Source: Dama dama (taxonomy: Eukaryota > Chordata > Mammalia > Artiodactyla > Cervidae). From it: DNA of 64,000 nt. Position 1 is the first letter of the stretch; each line of letters begins with the position of its first letter. Below, piece after piece: positions 11,662-24,154 of this stretch. The translations under genes and the position numbers were made by a program. The notes under the pieces are model-generated. The model was not told the DNA's origin, did not search any database, and worked only from the letters and a program-made list of their open reading frames with translations. The stretch spans positions 55,208,001-55,272,000 of the forward strand of contig NC_083691.1 in assembly GCF_033118175.1 (NCBI RefSeq), read 5' to 3'.

Positions 11662-11956
11662 TTTTGTTTTTCAAACTGTATTTATTTATTTGGTTGTGCT
11701 TGGTCTTCATTGCTACCAGCAGGCTTTCTCTAGTTGTGGCGAGCCAGGGGTTATTCTCCAGTTGAGGTGCACAGGCTTCTCATTGCAGTGGCTTCTCTTG
11801 TGGCACAGCATGGGCCCTAGAACGCAGGCTTCAGTAGTTGCGGCACACGGACCTAGTTGCTCTGAGGCATGTGGAATCTTCCTGGACAGGGAACAAACCT
11901 GTGTCCCCTGCATTGGCAGGTGGATTCCTAACCATTGGACCAGCAGGGAAGTCCCT
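11662..11956 (-). mobile_element. CHR-1-type SINE, near full length
   Basis: Reverse orientation, flanked by CCATTTCT on both sides and inserted next to MIR-like sequence that continues to about 12080. Confidence 0.85.
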
Positions 11957-12596
11957 CTGAGCCATTTCTGATGTGCAAAGTATTTTCACACACACCTTCT
12001 ACTGAGGTAAGCAGATCAATATTATTATTCATAAATTAGAAATGGACAAAGAGATTATGTTATTTGTCCAAAGACATATCATTCTCCCCAAAACCAGCCT
12101 CCTGGTGGACTGTTGCTCAGTCATGGTGTTTGGCTTTTCTCCCTCTTCAAGTCAATCATCTACTATTTTTACATCATGAGTTCTCAACCTTTCGTGTACC
12201 ATCACTTAGAGAATCTAATTTGCAAGAGAATCACATTTGCAAGCATGTGCAGGCACATATACAATTTTGTATTAACTCTCAGGGCTCTCAGAGATCCTCT
12301 GAAGACCATGGACACAAGGTTGAGAATCTTTCTTCTAGAATTAATATGTATGAGACTGAAAGGACGTAATTACCAAATGTAGTAACGAACTATATTGTCT
12401 CGTTCTGAAATTCAGCTACAGAACACATCTCAGGGACCGCTAGAGAAATTTGAATATGGAATATATATATATATACTAAATTTCATTAAGGAATTTTCTC
12501 AGGTGGTATTAGGATAATTTTCTTTGATGTGATGATGGTGTTTATTTATGAGGATGCTTAAAGATTTTTAGGAGATAGTTAGTATTTGTTTCCTGA

Positions 12597-12802
12597 TATT
12601 TATTTATTTATTTGGCTCATGATTATTATTTATTTATTTAATAATCCTGATTCTTATTAACTTATTTATTTGGGTCTTAGTTGCAGTGTACTGGTTTAGT
12701 TGCTCTGCAGCATGTGGGGTCTTAGTTCCCCAATCAGGGATCAAACTTTGCCCCCTTCATTGCAAGGTGGATTCTCAACCACTGAACCACCAGGAAAGTC
12801 CC
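12597..12802 (-). mobile_element. CHR-1-type SINE fragment with TTTA-rich tail
   Basis: Right end ACCACTGAACCACCAGGAAA; the left end dissolves into TTTA repeats. Confidence 0.75.
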
Positions 12803-13120
12803 AGTGCTTAAGTATTGAGAGGTGAAATATCATGAAGTCTGCAACACATTTTCAAATGGTTCAGAAAAAATATAAAAAGATACAAGATTTAATAATATGA
12901 CATTTGCCAATATTACATCATTTTTAATCTATAAGAACAGCAATTACATTTGATTTAACCTAGTTTACAAAGAACATATAGCAAACTATTAGTAGTTTAA
13001 CCTTGGTGGTGATATATGCATGTTCACTGAAGAGTTCTTTCAACTTTGCTGTACATTGGAAAGTTTTCATAATAAAATATTGGGGTAAAAAGTTTCTGTT
13101 TGTGGTATCTTTCAAATCTG
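12803..13120 (+). mobile_element. Probable old LINE 3' end
   Basis: Ends in GTTTTCATAATAAAATATTG, like the 3' end of an old element; family not named. Confidence 0.4.
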
Positions 13121-13199
13121 CTCCTTCTTAGTTATCTATTCCGATGTAAGAAATTACCTGCAAATTTAGTGACTTAAAACTACAAATATTTCTAGGTAA

Positions 13200-13760
13200 A
13201 TTGAAAGCAGAGACTTTCCAAAAGAATTGAAAGCAGAGACTCAAAGAGATATTCATAGATCCACATTCATAGCAGCATTATTCACAATAGCCAAAAAGCA
13301 GACACAACTCAAGTGCCCATCAGTGGATGAATGAAAAACCCAGGTATGCTATACATACAATGGAATACTGTACTTCAGCCTTAAAAAGAAAGGAATTCTA
13401 ACACATGCTATAGCATGGATGAACCCTGAAGACACTGTGCTAAGTGAAATAAGTCAGTCACGAAAGGACAAATAGTGTTTGATTCTACGTGTATGAGATA
13501 GCTAGAGTAGTCAAATTCATAGAGATAGAAAGTACAATAGTGGTTGCCAGGGGCTGGATGGGAGAATGAGGAGTTAGTATTTGATGGATTTGGAGTTTCA
13601 GTTTGGGATGATGAAAAAGTTCTGGATATGCATGTGCTGTTGATTGCACACTATAAATATACTTAGTGGCAATGAACTATACATCTATAAGGGTTAAATT
13701 GGTAAATTTTATGTTACATATATTGTACCACACACATCATCAACCCACAAACAAAACATA
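13200..13760 (+). mobile_element. Old L1 3' end, forward
   Basis: Contains CATAGCAGCATTATTCACAA, ATGGAATACTGTACTTCAGC and TGGTTGCCAGGGGCTGGATG, typical of old L1 3' ends. Confidence 0.8.
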
Positions 13761-13772
13761 TATCGTCTCACT

Positions 13773-13940
13773 GTGTGTGCATGCTAAGTCACTACAGTCA
13801 TGTCCAACTCTGCAACTTTATGGACCGTATGCACCAGACTCCTCTGCCCATGGGATTCTCCAGGCAAGAATCCTGGAGTGAGTTGCCATGCCTTTCTCCA
13901 GAGGATCTTCCCAACCCAGGGATCGAACCTGTAGATCTAC
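13773..13940 (-). mobile_element. Bov-tA-type SINE, truncated
   Basis: Reverse orientation; the tRNA-derived end after GATCGAACCTG is missing. Confidence 0.78.
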
Positions 13941-14769
13941 CATATTCTTTTTCCATTTTTTTGAAACAAAACAAGCCTCATTATTTGAATATTTCAATAA
14001 ATAAACCCACAAAGGTAGCAAATCTTAGGACAAATCACATTTTGACAAAAAGTCCAGTGCTCTGAATCAGGATAAAATGGCTAATTAACAGTTGAACCAG
14101 AAGCCTCCAACATTTGAACTTATTTTACTTGTTGCTGTATATATGTAAATAATATAAAGAAAAACTCTAATTCAAAAAATAATAGAGTGGGAAATGATAA
14201 ACTAGAAATAAAATAATTTAAACCATTTAAAGACCCAGTTTACAACATAGGAAGAAAAGCATCACATTTCTTAAAATAAACTGATTAAGAACTAAGCACT
14301 CCATTTAGCTGTTCCCCTGCTCTAAGTGATGCTTTTTGCCATCTGCTTTGGATGCCCACTGATCCATTAATCAGAACCTTCTCTAGTCCTTTCCCAAGTA
14401 CTCATGATCTAATAAATAGGCCAAGTGGATAACTTTCTTTTAAAAGAGTACAGAATTTCTGCCTTCTTCGTCTCTACTTTCCAAGTATCTTTGGCTTGAG
14501 CTTATCTCATTTTTTGCAGCTTAAGGACTCAGGGAAAGTTGCTCATGAGGGCACAGGTAGGATCTCCCTGCCTCTGTGAGGTGACTCCTTGTGCCTTAAG
14601 CTGGATGAACCACTGGATAGAAATGTACAGTTCCTCCCAATCAAGGAACAGGAAGAGAACCCAAGAAATCCAGTTCCAGCTTCCCTTCCCATTTTCAGAT
14701 CACTTCAGTGATTCCACACTACACTAATTAGGCAAGAACTTATTTAGATCTCTGAGTTCTTTTCCACAC
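13941..14769. other. Gene-free unassigned sequence
   Basis: AT-rich, no gene seen. Confidence 0.4.
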
Positions 14770-15240
14770 CAAAATTTCATACTTTAAATTGTTATATAAA
14801 CTGTAAGCCTGTCAACTTCATCCTTTCATGCTGTTTTGTATTTTCAATTTTCTTTGGAAAGAGCTTTCCTAATCTCAAGATTAAAACAAGAAAAAAAGTT
14901 CTCCTGTATTTATTTCTAGTACTTTCATATGGTTTAGTTCCTCAATCCATCTGGAACTTATTTGGGGTCTTTTCTCAAATTTATGGGTGAATTAATTCCT
15001 CCAGCAGCATTTCCTCATTTATTTGAAATGTTTCCTTTAACAAGTAAAATATTCTTTTATTCTTATAGCTATTTCTGGATTGTATTCTTTCCCAGTGTAT
15101 TATTCTACTGATTCTATGTCTGCCCATGTTGTTTCTATTACTACAGCTTCAAGGTATATTTTAATATCTTAAAGGACAACCTCTCTTTTTTTTTTTCTTT
15201 CCCCAACTTTTCTTGGCTCTTTTCTTCGTAGTTCATAGCT
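14770..15240 (-). mobile_element. L1 fragment, reverse
   Basis: CTCAATCCATCTGGAACTTA and the following text match an L1 segment read in reverse. Confidence 0.6.
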
Positions 15241-15439
15241 TTTACAACCTGAAGTAAGTCTGAGTCAGTTTTCTCATCTGAAAAGATTAAGACTATGAGC
15301 TCTAGAGTCAGTTTGTCTGAATATCAGCAAAGATTCACTCAGGCAAATGGAAAGTCTTCTATTTGAGCAGAGGGGACTTAATACAGGGAACTGGTGACAT
15401 GATATGGAAAGACTAAGTATCTTAATGCAAAAATAGGAG

Positions 15440-15490
15440 GCCAGGGACTTCCCTGGTGGTCCAGTGGTTAAGAACCTACCTGCCAATGCT
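15440..15490 (+). mobile_element. CHR-2-type SINE head fragment
   Basis: GACTTCCCTGGTGGTCCAGT head that stops after about 50 bases at the BovB junction. Confidence 0.75.
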
Positions 15491-15842
15491 TTTGAACTGT
15501 GGTGCTGCAGAAGACTCTTGAAGTCCCCTGGACAACAGGGAGATCAACTCAGTCAATTCTAAAGAAAATCAACCCTGAATATTCGTTGGACGGACTGATG
15601 CTGAAAGCTCCAATACTTTGACTACCTGATGCAAAGAGTCGACTCACTGGAAAAGACCCTGATGCTGGGAGAGATTGAAGGCAGGAGAAGGGGGCGACAG
15701 GATGAGATGGTTGGATGGCTTCACCGACTCAATGAACACAAGTTTGAACAAACTCTGGGAGATGGTGAAGAACAGGGAAGCCTGGCGTGCTGCAGTCCAT
15801 GGGTTTGCAAAGAGATGGACACAACTTAGAAACTGAACAACA
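15491..15842 (+). mobile_element. BovB LINE 3' end
   Basis: Begins at TGAACTGTGGTGCTG and ends near AACTGAACAACAGG. Encodes degraded BovB sequence (QRVDSLEKTLMLGEIEG). Confidence 0.85.
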
Positions 15843-15897
15843 GGCGACTTCCCAGGTGGTCCAGTGGTTAAGATTCCCCGCTCCCAATGCAGTCCCC
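15843..15897 (+). mobile_element. Second CHR-2-type SINE head fragment
   Basis: GACTTCCCAGGTGGTCCAGT head, also cut after about 50 bases. Confidence 0.7.
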
Positions 15898-17204
15898 TGA
15901 GTGTATTTAGTACTTTATCACTTATGACATTGCCCTATCTCATTCTCCCAACAAGCGCTCTGATGCATACAGGGCAAGCTTCATTATCCCTGCTGAGCAG
16001 CAGTGGAATCCAAGACTTCGAGAAGATAAGTGATAGACTCAAAGGTCCCTGGGGGCTTCGGACAAAGCCACCTCACTCACGTTCAGGATTCTTCCTACTA
16101 ATATCCCAGGTGACCTCCCAGAGCATGTGTGAGATAATAAGCATATACACACAGGTGTGCATTATACACACACACACACACACACACAATAGGTTCAAAT
16201 CTCTGAAGAGAAGATTCATGCCTTATCAAGGTTCATGCCTTAATATTCCTGCCCCAGGTAAAGCACCTGGAAGCTAGAAAAGAAGTGATGGCCTTAATTC
16301 CCGAATAAGACCCTCCTGGGGAATGGAAGAGAGAACATACGTGAGGATTACAGCCAGAGCCAGGGTTCAAGATTAGCTTGACCAAACTCTATAAGGCTCT
16401 GGCCCTTGATTCCAGCTTTACCCAGCCCATTCTCAGGTCATCAAAGAGCAGAGGGCATGGTTACCAGAAGGGACTGAGATGATCAGGGAAACAGATCTGC
16501 CCACTGGCTCTGCGTGCCCCCATGCCCCGGGCATGTAACAGCTTCTTGTGGGCAGTGGGGTCCCTGACAGGCAGGAGCTTGCTCTAAACCTACAGTAGTA
16601 ATCATCCCAGGGCTGCCACCCAGGGCCTGGCATCCACACTGGTCCCTGACAAACCATTTGGAGCAGGAGCCTCATTCGTATGCGTATGGATCACTGACAG
16701 GAAGCATGGGGCACTAGAGATCAGAAGACTAAGCTAATCAAATGGTTGCCTTTGGACATCAGTGCTTGCCAGGTACATTCTACTTAAATATATGTGGTTC
16801 TGTTCTTCACTCAGCCAAGGCAAGGCATGGGCACTGCTGGAGTCTGACTCAGCTTGTTGCACTGGCTTCAGCTATGAATTTGTTCTCCTCCGACATGACA
16901 AGGATGCTGCATCCTCAATTGATTTGACTTGGCTCTGCCTCTGTGCTTTTTCTCCTTATCCTGAAATGGGGAGCCACCCTCTCCTGTCGGCCTAAAGACA
17001 TCTGGAGCAGGGGCATAGGGATGGGCTTGGCACAAAGGTGGCCCAGGCAGCTGCCCACGCCACTGCTCCGTACTTTCAAGAGCCCTGCTGCCTGCCCCAT
17101 TCTCGTCTCTGCCCACAGACGTCCCAGTGCCCTTGAGAGTCGACAGGAAAAGACAGGGTCATGAATTAGACAGTGGGCAGTGAGTGGGAAGAATAAAAGC
17201 CAAA
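15898..17204. other. Gene-free sequence with a short (CA)n
   Basis: A CA run lies at about 16166-16189. Open frames are short and mutually overlapping; no gene is supported. Confidence 0.45.
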
Positions 17205-17210
17205 GGCCTG

Positions 17211-17455
17211 GGGCGGGGGGGGCGGGTAGTGGTGGGAGGAATTGGGAGATTGGGATTGACATGTATACACCATTGATATTGTATAAAAAATAGATAACAA
17301 ATAAGAACATGCTGTATAGCAAAGGGAACTCTACTTAATGCACTGTGGGGACCTCGATGGGAAGGAAGTCCAAAAGGGAAGGGATATATGTATATGTATG
17401 GCTGATTCATTGCACAGCAACTATACTCCCATAAAAATTAATTCAATTCTTAAAG
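17211..17455 (+). mobile_element. Ungulate L1 3' end, forward
   Basis: GGGAGATTGGGATTGACATG and AACTATACTCCCATAAAAAT are typical of this 3' UTR. It starts right after a G-run near 17212-17221. Confidence 0.75.
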
Positions 17456-17544
17456 CCAAAGGCCTACATGGGGACTCTGAGACCCCATGCCTTCTGTCCC
17501 AGTTACCCCTCAGAACTCATTTTTTTCTTTCTCTCTCTCTTTTT

Positions 17545-17934
17545 AAAGAATATTTATTTATTTGGCTGCCCTGAGTCTTAGTTGCAGCACTGGGGATCTT
17601 TAGTTGTTGGCATGCAGTATTCTTGGAGGCTTCCTAGGTGGTTCAGTGGGTAAAGAATCCACCTGCGATACAGTAGACAAAGATTTGATCCCTGGATCGG
17701 GAAGATCCCAGGAGGAGGGCATGGAAACCCATTCCAGGCTTCTTGCCTGGAGAATCCCATGGACAGACGACCCTGGTGGACTCCAGTCCATAGGGTCACA
17801 AAGAGAACATGACTAAGCACATACACAGTATTCTTAATTGTAGCATGTGGGATCTAGTTCCCTGGCCAGGGATTGAACCCAGGCCCCCTGCATTGGGAGC
17901 AGAGTCTTAGCCACTGGACCACCAGGGAAGTTGC
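17545..17934 (-). mobile_element. CHR-1-type SINE interrupted by a Bov-tA SINE
   Basis: Left part to about 17624, right part from 17826 to GGACCACCAGGGAAGTTGC. Confidence 0.8.
17625..17825 (+). mobile_element. Bov-tA-type SINE nested in CHR-1
   Basis: Flanked by perfect 10-bp duplications CAGTATTCTT (17615-17624, 17826-17835). Confidence 0.88.
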
Positions 17935-18761
17935 AGGCTCATTTCCTCTTCCTCTCCACTCACATCACTCTTCACTGTACTTGGAACGTGCCAGGCCCAC
18001 TCCTACCCGAGGGCCTTTGCACCACTCTTCACCCAGACGGCCCCGTGCCTCCCTCCTGCTTCCTGTTCCACACTCTGTTCTGATGTCATTTTCTCGCTAA
18101 GGCCTTCCTTGACCACCTTCCTACAATTGTAAGACCCACTCTCTGCCCCCTGCCTCTTCCCTGGCTCCTCTCACCACGCACCTTACTTAGCCGGTTGATG
18201 GATGGAGCTCCCCACCTCCGAAGTTTGGCCTGTTTGCTCACGGCTGTGTCTGCAGCACTGAAGCAGCACCTGACACCACACAGCCTCAGTGATATTTGTG
18301 AAACTCCTGCACGGATGAGGCTGGCCGGTAAGCTGATTCCAGGCAGCCCTGGGTTTGGGTCAGCCCCACTCCCTTCTGGGCCTGACTCAGTTCCTCTAAC
18401 GACGAGGGTGCATGTGCCGCTGGGTAAGCTGCCTTCCAGTGGTAATAACTGATGAGTCTGGACAATATCCTCTTACCACCCAAGCAAAGCCCAAACAGAA
18501 GGCAACGAGGGCAGGGAGGCAGGAAGCAGCTGCCAGGATGACTAACTGGGATCTTAGGTCATCATCCCCCAGTGCCAATCCTTACAGGTCTCAGCATGGC
18601 TCAGGATTACTGAGACTCATGTGGCCTCGTGGCCAGATCTGGTTCAAAAGGGCCACAAGGAGCACTTGGAAAAACAACTCCATTTTAGGGAGCTGACACA
18701 GAGGCCTGGAGGAGGAATCGAGATTTGATGAACTTTGTACAAAAATTTTGCAAAACCAGAC
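17935..18761. other. Gene-free sequence, L2-like in its first part
   Basis: 18000-18185 has L2-like text (GAGGGCCTTTGCACCACTCT, GCCTTCCTTGACCACC). The rest is unassigned. Confidence 0.5.
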
Positions 18762-18774
18762 TTGATTCAGTTCT

Positions 18775-19020
18775 TTGGGGTTTTTTGGCTTCACTGGGTC
18801 TTTGTGTGGCACTTGGGCTTTCTCCAGTTCGGGCTAGTGGGGACTACTCTTTGTTGTGGTGCACAGGCTTCTCTTAGTTGCGGTTCATGGGCTCTCTAGT
18901 TGCAGTGCTCAGGCTTAGTTGCCCCATGGCATGTGGGATGGCATCCCTGACTAGGGAATGAAACTGAGTCCTCTGCAATGGAAGGGGGATTCTTAACCAC
19001 TGGACCACCAGGGAAGTTCC
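18775..19020 (-). mobile_element. CHR-1-type SINE
   Basis: Flanked by TTGATTCAGTTCT (18762-18774) and TTGGTTCAGTTCT (19021-19033), a 13-bp duplication with one mismatch. Confidence 0.88.
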
Positions 19021-19033
19021 TTGGTTCAGTTCT

Positions 19034-19781
19034 CATTCAAGCAACATTTATAAGGGCTCCCTCAGCACCAGGCACTTCTCTAGAGGGGAATAGAGTCGTG
19101 AACCCCACGAATGAGGTCAAGCCTTGACCTATACATTGATTTGTGTTCCGGCATGCCATCCCTCGCCAAGGCCTGGTGCCATCTTCCCTGCAACTTCCTG
19201 CTCCCAATATCTTAAGTCTTCCCAGATCTACTGACTACATCTAGATAGATGCCCTTTATCTCAAAAACAACAGCAGCAACCACTCGCACCTCCGACAGAC
19301 CAATCAAACAACAGCGCTCCTTCCCCCATAATCCCCTCCAGCATCCAAGTCACGTCAACTTTGTATTCTGTCCCCCTTCTGGGAAACTCTAACTCTCTTC
19401 CTCATTCTCAGCACCTTCGTGTCTTTGGTCCTACTACTCCCTGACAAAGTCACCTTCTCTACCTGTTGGGTTAATTGCCCCAGTGGCTCCCAAACTAATT
19501 GTATGTCTCCTGTATTCAGCGCCTTTGTGCATTCATCCACATCTGAGCTATCTCTACCCTCCCATCTCTCTGCCTCTTCAGCATGGCTTACCACATCACC
19601 CTCTCACCTTCAAGGGGAGGCAGACTTCTCTCAGTTCCCCAACCCCTGATAAACTCTCTACAACCCAGAACACCTGCTTTCCATCAGGGCATCGTCATCT
19701 ATACATATACACATCTTTCTATGTAATTACCAGCTGTTTCCTGTATGTATGTCTTATTTTTCCCTGAGACTGTAAACTCCT
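19034..19781 (+). mobile_element. Probable L2 sequence
   Basis: GACTGTAAACTCCTTGAGGG near its end, continuing after the SINE insertion at 19914, is typical of L2 3' ends. Earlier parts are less certain. Confidence 0.45.
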
Positions 19782-19796
19782 TGAGGGCAAGGACAA

Positions 19797-19913
19797 GTTC
19801 CTTTTTTTTTTGGCCTCGAGGCATGTGGGAATCTTAGTTCCCCAATGAGGGGTTAAACCTATGCCCCCTGCCTTGGAAACACAGTCTTAACCACTGGACT
19901 GCCAGGGAAGTCC
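19797..19913 (-). mobile_element. CHR SINE fragment nested in L2
   Basis: Flanked by TGAGGGCAAGGACAA (19782-19796) and TGAGGGCAAGAACAA (19914-19928). Confidence 0.85.
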
Positions 19914-20036
19914 TGAGGGCAAGAACAATTTCTATTTTTTGGTGTCCTATATACAGCTCAGTACCCACTCACTCAGCTATCAATCTGAGCGATAGACCTG
20001 ACCTGGATTTACCAAATGGTGATATTTAAGAAGAAT

Positions 20037-20244
20037 GTTGTTGTTGTTCTCTCGTTGCTAAGTTGTGTCCAACACATTTGTTACCCCGTGGACTGTAGCC
20101 CGCCAGGCTCTTCTGTCCATGGGATTTCCCAGGCAAGATTCCTGGAGCGGGTTGCCATTTCCTACTCCAGAGGATCTTTCCAACCCAGGGATCGAAACTG
20201 CACTGGTAGGTGGATTCTTTACTACTGAGATACCAGGGAAGCCC
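20037..20244 (-). mobile_element. Bov-tA-type SINE
   Basis: Reverse orientation, GATACCAGGGAAGCCC end; AGAAGAAT on both flanks. Confidence 0.85.
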
Positions 20245-20249
20245 TTAGA

Positions 20250-21085
20250 AGAATACATTTATTGAAATGTATATTTGTTTTTAGATGTTAAGAGGAAAAT
20301 ATAGAATGCAAGATTATGTTATGGTCTGATGACCACAGTATAAACTATGTACTCATAAAGGTAAACCTGGAAGGAGATCAGTGAAAAATAAAAAGTATTT
20401 TGTCAGGGTTGTTGGATTATGAGTGATTTGTTTAAAAATCTGTAAATTTTGTGAGTGTGTTGCTTGTGCATTTGAAAAGAGGGTTTTTTTTTTTTTTTTT
20501 TTTTTTTTAAGTACATGGAGGGCTTTAAATGTCATTGAAACATTCCACTCTTGGGTACAAATTCTTTAAGGCTTTCTTAGGAAAGAATAGGGGATGGGAG
20601 CAGGGTAGGCAGGGTTGGCAGCTCTTCAGAGATTTCACTCAAGTCATATTTATACACAAATAGCTAAGCGAAGTGGCGGGGGGTGGGGTTGGGGGGAGAA
20701 AGCCAAGGTCCAAGTTTTGCCTGCAAATGTTTATTCCCTGAGGATGGGACAGAAAAACAAACAGTTTAAAATAACCCATGAAATCACGTGAGCTGTAGAG
20801 ATTTTTTTTTTTTCCTCTCCCCCAGAAGAAGAAATGTGTTCTCCTTGAGTTTCCTGGTGTTTTGTGCTCTGAAGCCCCAGCAGCAGGGGGTGTGATTGGG
20901 GGAGGGAGAGGCAGGATATACCTTCCTTGGTGGATGTCTCTGGGCACAGGTTTCCTCTGATTCCTTAACCTTTTTTGACATGTATATTTTATTCATATCA
21001 GTCTGTGGGCTCTCAAATATGAGGGCCATGTCTTTTCTGGTGTTTATTTTGAGGGGGGAGTGGGGTTGCTGCCCCATTCACCACC
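20250..21085. other. Gene-free sequence with a T-run of about 25
   Basis: Poly(T) lies near 20483-20508. No gene seen. Confidence 0.4.
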
Positions 21086-21089
21086 TGCT

Positions 21090-21178
21090 AGATCTTAGTT
21101 CTCTGACCAGGGATTGAACCAGTGTCCCCTGGAGTGGAAGCACAGAGTCCTAACCACTGGACCACCAGGGAAGTCCCT
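21090..21178 (-). mobile_element. CHR-2-type SINE fragment
   Basis: CTGACCAGGGATTGAACC and CTGGACCACCAGGGAAGTCC. Confidence 0.78.
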
Positions 21179-21852
21179 AGGACCATGCTCTTTCTGTCAG
21201 AGGGGTGGCCCCACAGCACACCTAATATAAGGGGAACCCAAGAAATCATTTGTCCAATGTCCTCATCAGACCCAGGAAGACCAGACTCAGAATGAGGCAT
21301 GTGCAGAGGCCATACAGCCTGGGACTCCTGGGGAAACTGGTTTTAGGGAGCTCTGGAGTGCATAAGCCTATCCCCACAGTGTTGCTCAGGTGTTTGGAAC
21401 ATTCCTCTGACAAGTGTGGGTTAAGCCTAAATATACTCCAGCCCAGAAACATGGCAGAAAGGCAACAATGAACAAACTGTGCTCTTAACACTGACGAGCC
21501 TAGGATTCAGAGAGAGAGATGGGGCAAGTTCACAGATAACCAGAATACCAAGCAGAAAGGAAGAAACATCGCAAGAGGCACATGCGAAAGAGGAAGAAGC
21601 CTCTGACAAAGTGGGCTGAGAATGTCTCCATTGGCCTGAAGCTGGCATTAAGAGGTTCAGGATGATGCAAATGAGGTCAGAGGCACCGAGACAGTTGCAT
21701 TCATTTAACAAATCCTTGCTAATCACCAACTACCGGTGCCAAGTAAGGTTTTAGGCATTTGGGGAGCAAATCTCTCCCCTTGTGAAATTTACATTCAAGT
21801 AAGAGTAGAGACACTACACAAGATAGATAAGTATTATAAAAGTTGGTTAGGT
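21179..21852. other. Gene-free unassigned sequence
   Basis: No gene or clear repeat seen. Confidence 0.4.
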
Positions 21853-21864
21853 AGTAGGCTGGTG

Positions 21865-22084
21865 TGTGTGTTTGTGTGTTCAGTCATGTTCAACTCTTTA
21901 CAGCCCCGTGGACTGTGGCCTCACCAGAGTCCTCTGTTCATGAGATTTTTCAGGCAAGTATACTGGAGCGGGTTGCCATTTCCTTCTCCAGGGGACCTTT
22001 CCGACCCAGGGATAGAACCCAAATCTCTTGCATCTACTGAAGTGACAGGTGGGTTCTTTACCACTAGAGCCACCTAGGAAGACC
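21865..22084 (-). mobile_element. Bov-tA-type SINE
   Basis: Perfect 12-bp flanking duplication AGTAGGCTGGTG (21853-21864, 22085-22096). Confidence 0.9.
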
Positions 22085-22089
22085 AGTAG

Positions 22090-22230
22090 GCTGGTGAGAA
22101 TGTAAAACTTCAGCTGCTGTGGAAAACAGTATGGTAGCTCCTCAAAAAATTAAGCATAGAATTATCCTTTGATCCAGCAATTACACTTCTGGGTATACAC
22201 TCACCCCATGCAGAAAACTGGGATAAGAGT
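22090..22230 (+). mobile_element. Old L1 fragment, forward
   Basis: GCTGTGGAAAACAGTATGGT and GATCCAGCAATTACACTTCT are L1 text; it is split by the SINE before it. Confidence 0.7.
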
Positions 22231-22361
22231 GGTCCAAAGAAAAGATCAGCAAGGGCAAAAGCCCAGAGGCAGAATTTGCCAGGAGACCCCTGTGCCAGAG
22301 CCACTGCCATGAGAATCCATTGTTTTACTTCTGTGTCTCTTCGGTCAATTCCAATGGTACT

Positions 22362-22572
22362 AGTGTTGTGGGAGTCACTCAGTCATGTCTGACTCTTTGT
22401 GACCCCATGGACTGTAGATCACCAGGCTCCTCTGTCCACAGAATTCTCCAGGCAAGAATACTGGAGTGGGTTGTCATGCCCTCCTCCAAGTGATCTTCCC
22501 GACCCAGGGATTGAACCCCAGTCTCCTGCATTGCAGGTAGATTCCTTACCGTCTGAGCCACCAGGGAAGCCC
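22362..22572 (-). mobile_element. Bov-tA-type SINE
   Basis: TGGTACTAG occurs on both sides (from 22355 and from 22573). Confidence 0.87.
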
Positions 22573-23949
22573 TGGTACTAGGTACTAGTAGCAATGGTAC
22601 TAGGCAGACTGCTAATAGTGGAACTGGGAAAAACTTTCCTCAGCTCTGAGGGGCAATACACAGAGCAGAGGGTCTTATTTGGGAGAGGGGTAGGAGGAGC
22701 AACCTGGCTTTGCTGAACTCAGAAAGGTCACTGTAGACTCTAGCAGTTATACTTCTATGGGGAACGTGATCACTCAGACCACAGGGCTGCATGTGACCAT
22801 TAATTCATTTCTCTGGAAACAATTTTGTTAGGACAGGAACTGAGAATTCTTTCTCCATGACTTGTGGCTGAGTTTGTGTTCTGTGAGAACACTGGGTTTT
22901 GCATTTCTCATTACACTGCTCTCATAGCTCCTGGGTTTGGAAGTGGTCACTGCCATTAAATTCTTTTATGGCTTTCACCCCCATCAAACCAAGGATAAAG
23001 GTGAATAAAGAACTCATCCAGAGTAGACTGCTCCAACACCCCAAGATAATTCCTTTTCATAAAACCTAGAGTTTCATGCCAGGGACATTACATAAAAATG
23101 AAGCCAGAGTAACCAAGTGCCAATTACATTGTTATGGACAATGAGTCCATAACATGCTATGAGATGAAATCTTTCTTTCAAGATATTTTAATAGCCAGAT
23201 GCAAAAGACAGTAGACTCTTTGCTTGTTGAAACTTTTCCAGCCTTGTGGCTAATGCCAATTGTAGTTGCATTAAAGGCTCTGGGGCATCTCTGCCCAGAT
23301 GTGATGGCCAAGAACCAGTGATGACTTCAGCGTGAGCTTTCTCCACCTGCCAGCTCCGCCATCTTGGCCGGGCCTGCATACCAGCTGCCTGACTCCATCT
23401 GACTAGGAAGTCCCATTGGATTGTGTGTCCTTGTGTAGAGGCCAGTACTCACAGTGAAGATTTTTAGGAAACAAGCTCCAAGTCCAATGCTGAGGGATGT
23501 TGTGGGCCTACGGGTGGTCTCTGGAGGGATCGTCTCTGAAATTCTCTGCTTGCTTAACTCACCCCAGAGCCACACCCTGCTCAACTCTGCTGTGCTCTGC
23601 GCCCCTGGAGACTGACCTGTACAGACACCCACAGGCTCCCTGTGCTCTGGCCTAAGGAAAGCCAATGGGGATCTCTAGGAGGAGAAGGAGGTTGGGTGTG
23701 AGTTCCCCAACTCCTTCCTGGGTCTCCATGGGCTGTAGTCTCCTTCTCTTGCAGGTGTCTCTCTACAGGTTCTGGTAACTGCATCCTCTTCTCTCTTTTG
23801 CAGGCCCAGGTTGCTCCCCCAAACTCCACACTGTTCCTTGCAGTTTCCCCACTTCTGTAAAGAGTTCCTTTATTGAATTCTGCTGAAATGACCTGGTTAG
23901 AATGTATCCTCTGTCCTCCTGCCAAAACCCTGACTGATGAAGCCATGAA
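22573..23949. other. Gene-free sequence, partly old repeat
   Basis: The two minus-strand open frames (23327-23665, 23581-23946) overlap and look like translated old repeat. No gene supported. Confidence 0.45.
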
Positions 23950-24110
23950 TTAGCTGGGTGACCCTGATCATACCGACTGAGGCCTTGGTTTTCTCATCTT
24001 TATAATGGAGATGAACAGGCCAGTTCTTATACACTCATTCCAGAATTTTCATTAAGTTTATAGTAGATGTAAAGCACTTAACAAACATGTCTTAAAAATA
24101 AGTATGTTAA
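23950..24110 (+). mobile_element. MIR SINE
   Basis: AGCTGGGTGACCCTGATCAT, TGGTTTTCTCATCTTTATAA and AAAGCACTTAACAA are MIR core text. Confidence 0.6.
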
Positions 24111-24154
24111 GTTTCATGATTCCAGGAATGCCTAAAAATAACATGCTATCTTTA

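Noticed and set aside
20483..20508. Long T-run as a possible reverse-oriented processed pseudogene tail
   Set aside because: No target duplication or gene-like body could be found next to it.
23327..23946. Two minus-strand frames of 112 and 121 codons
   Set aside because: They overlap in different frames, have no recognised domain and resemble an old interspersed repeat.
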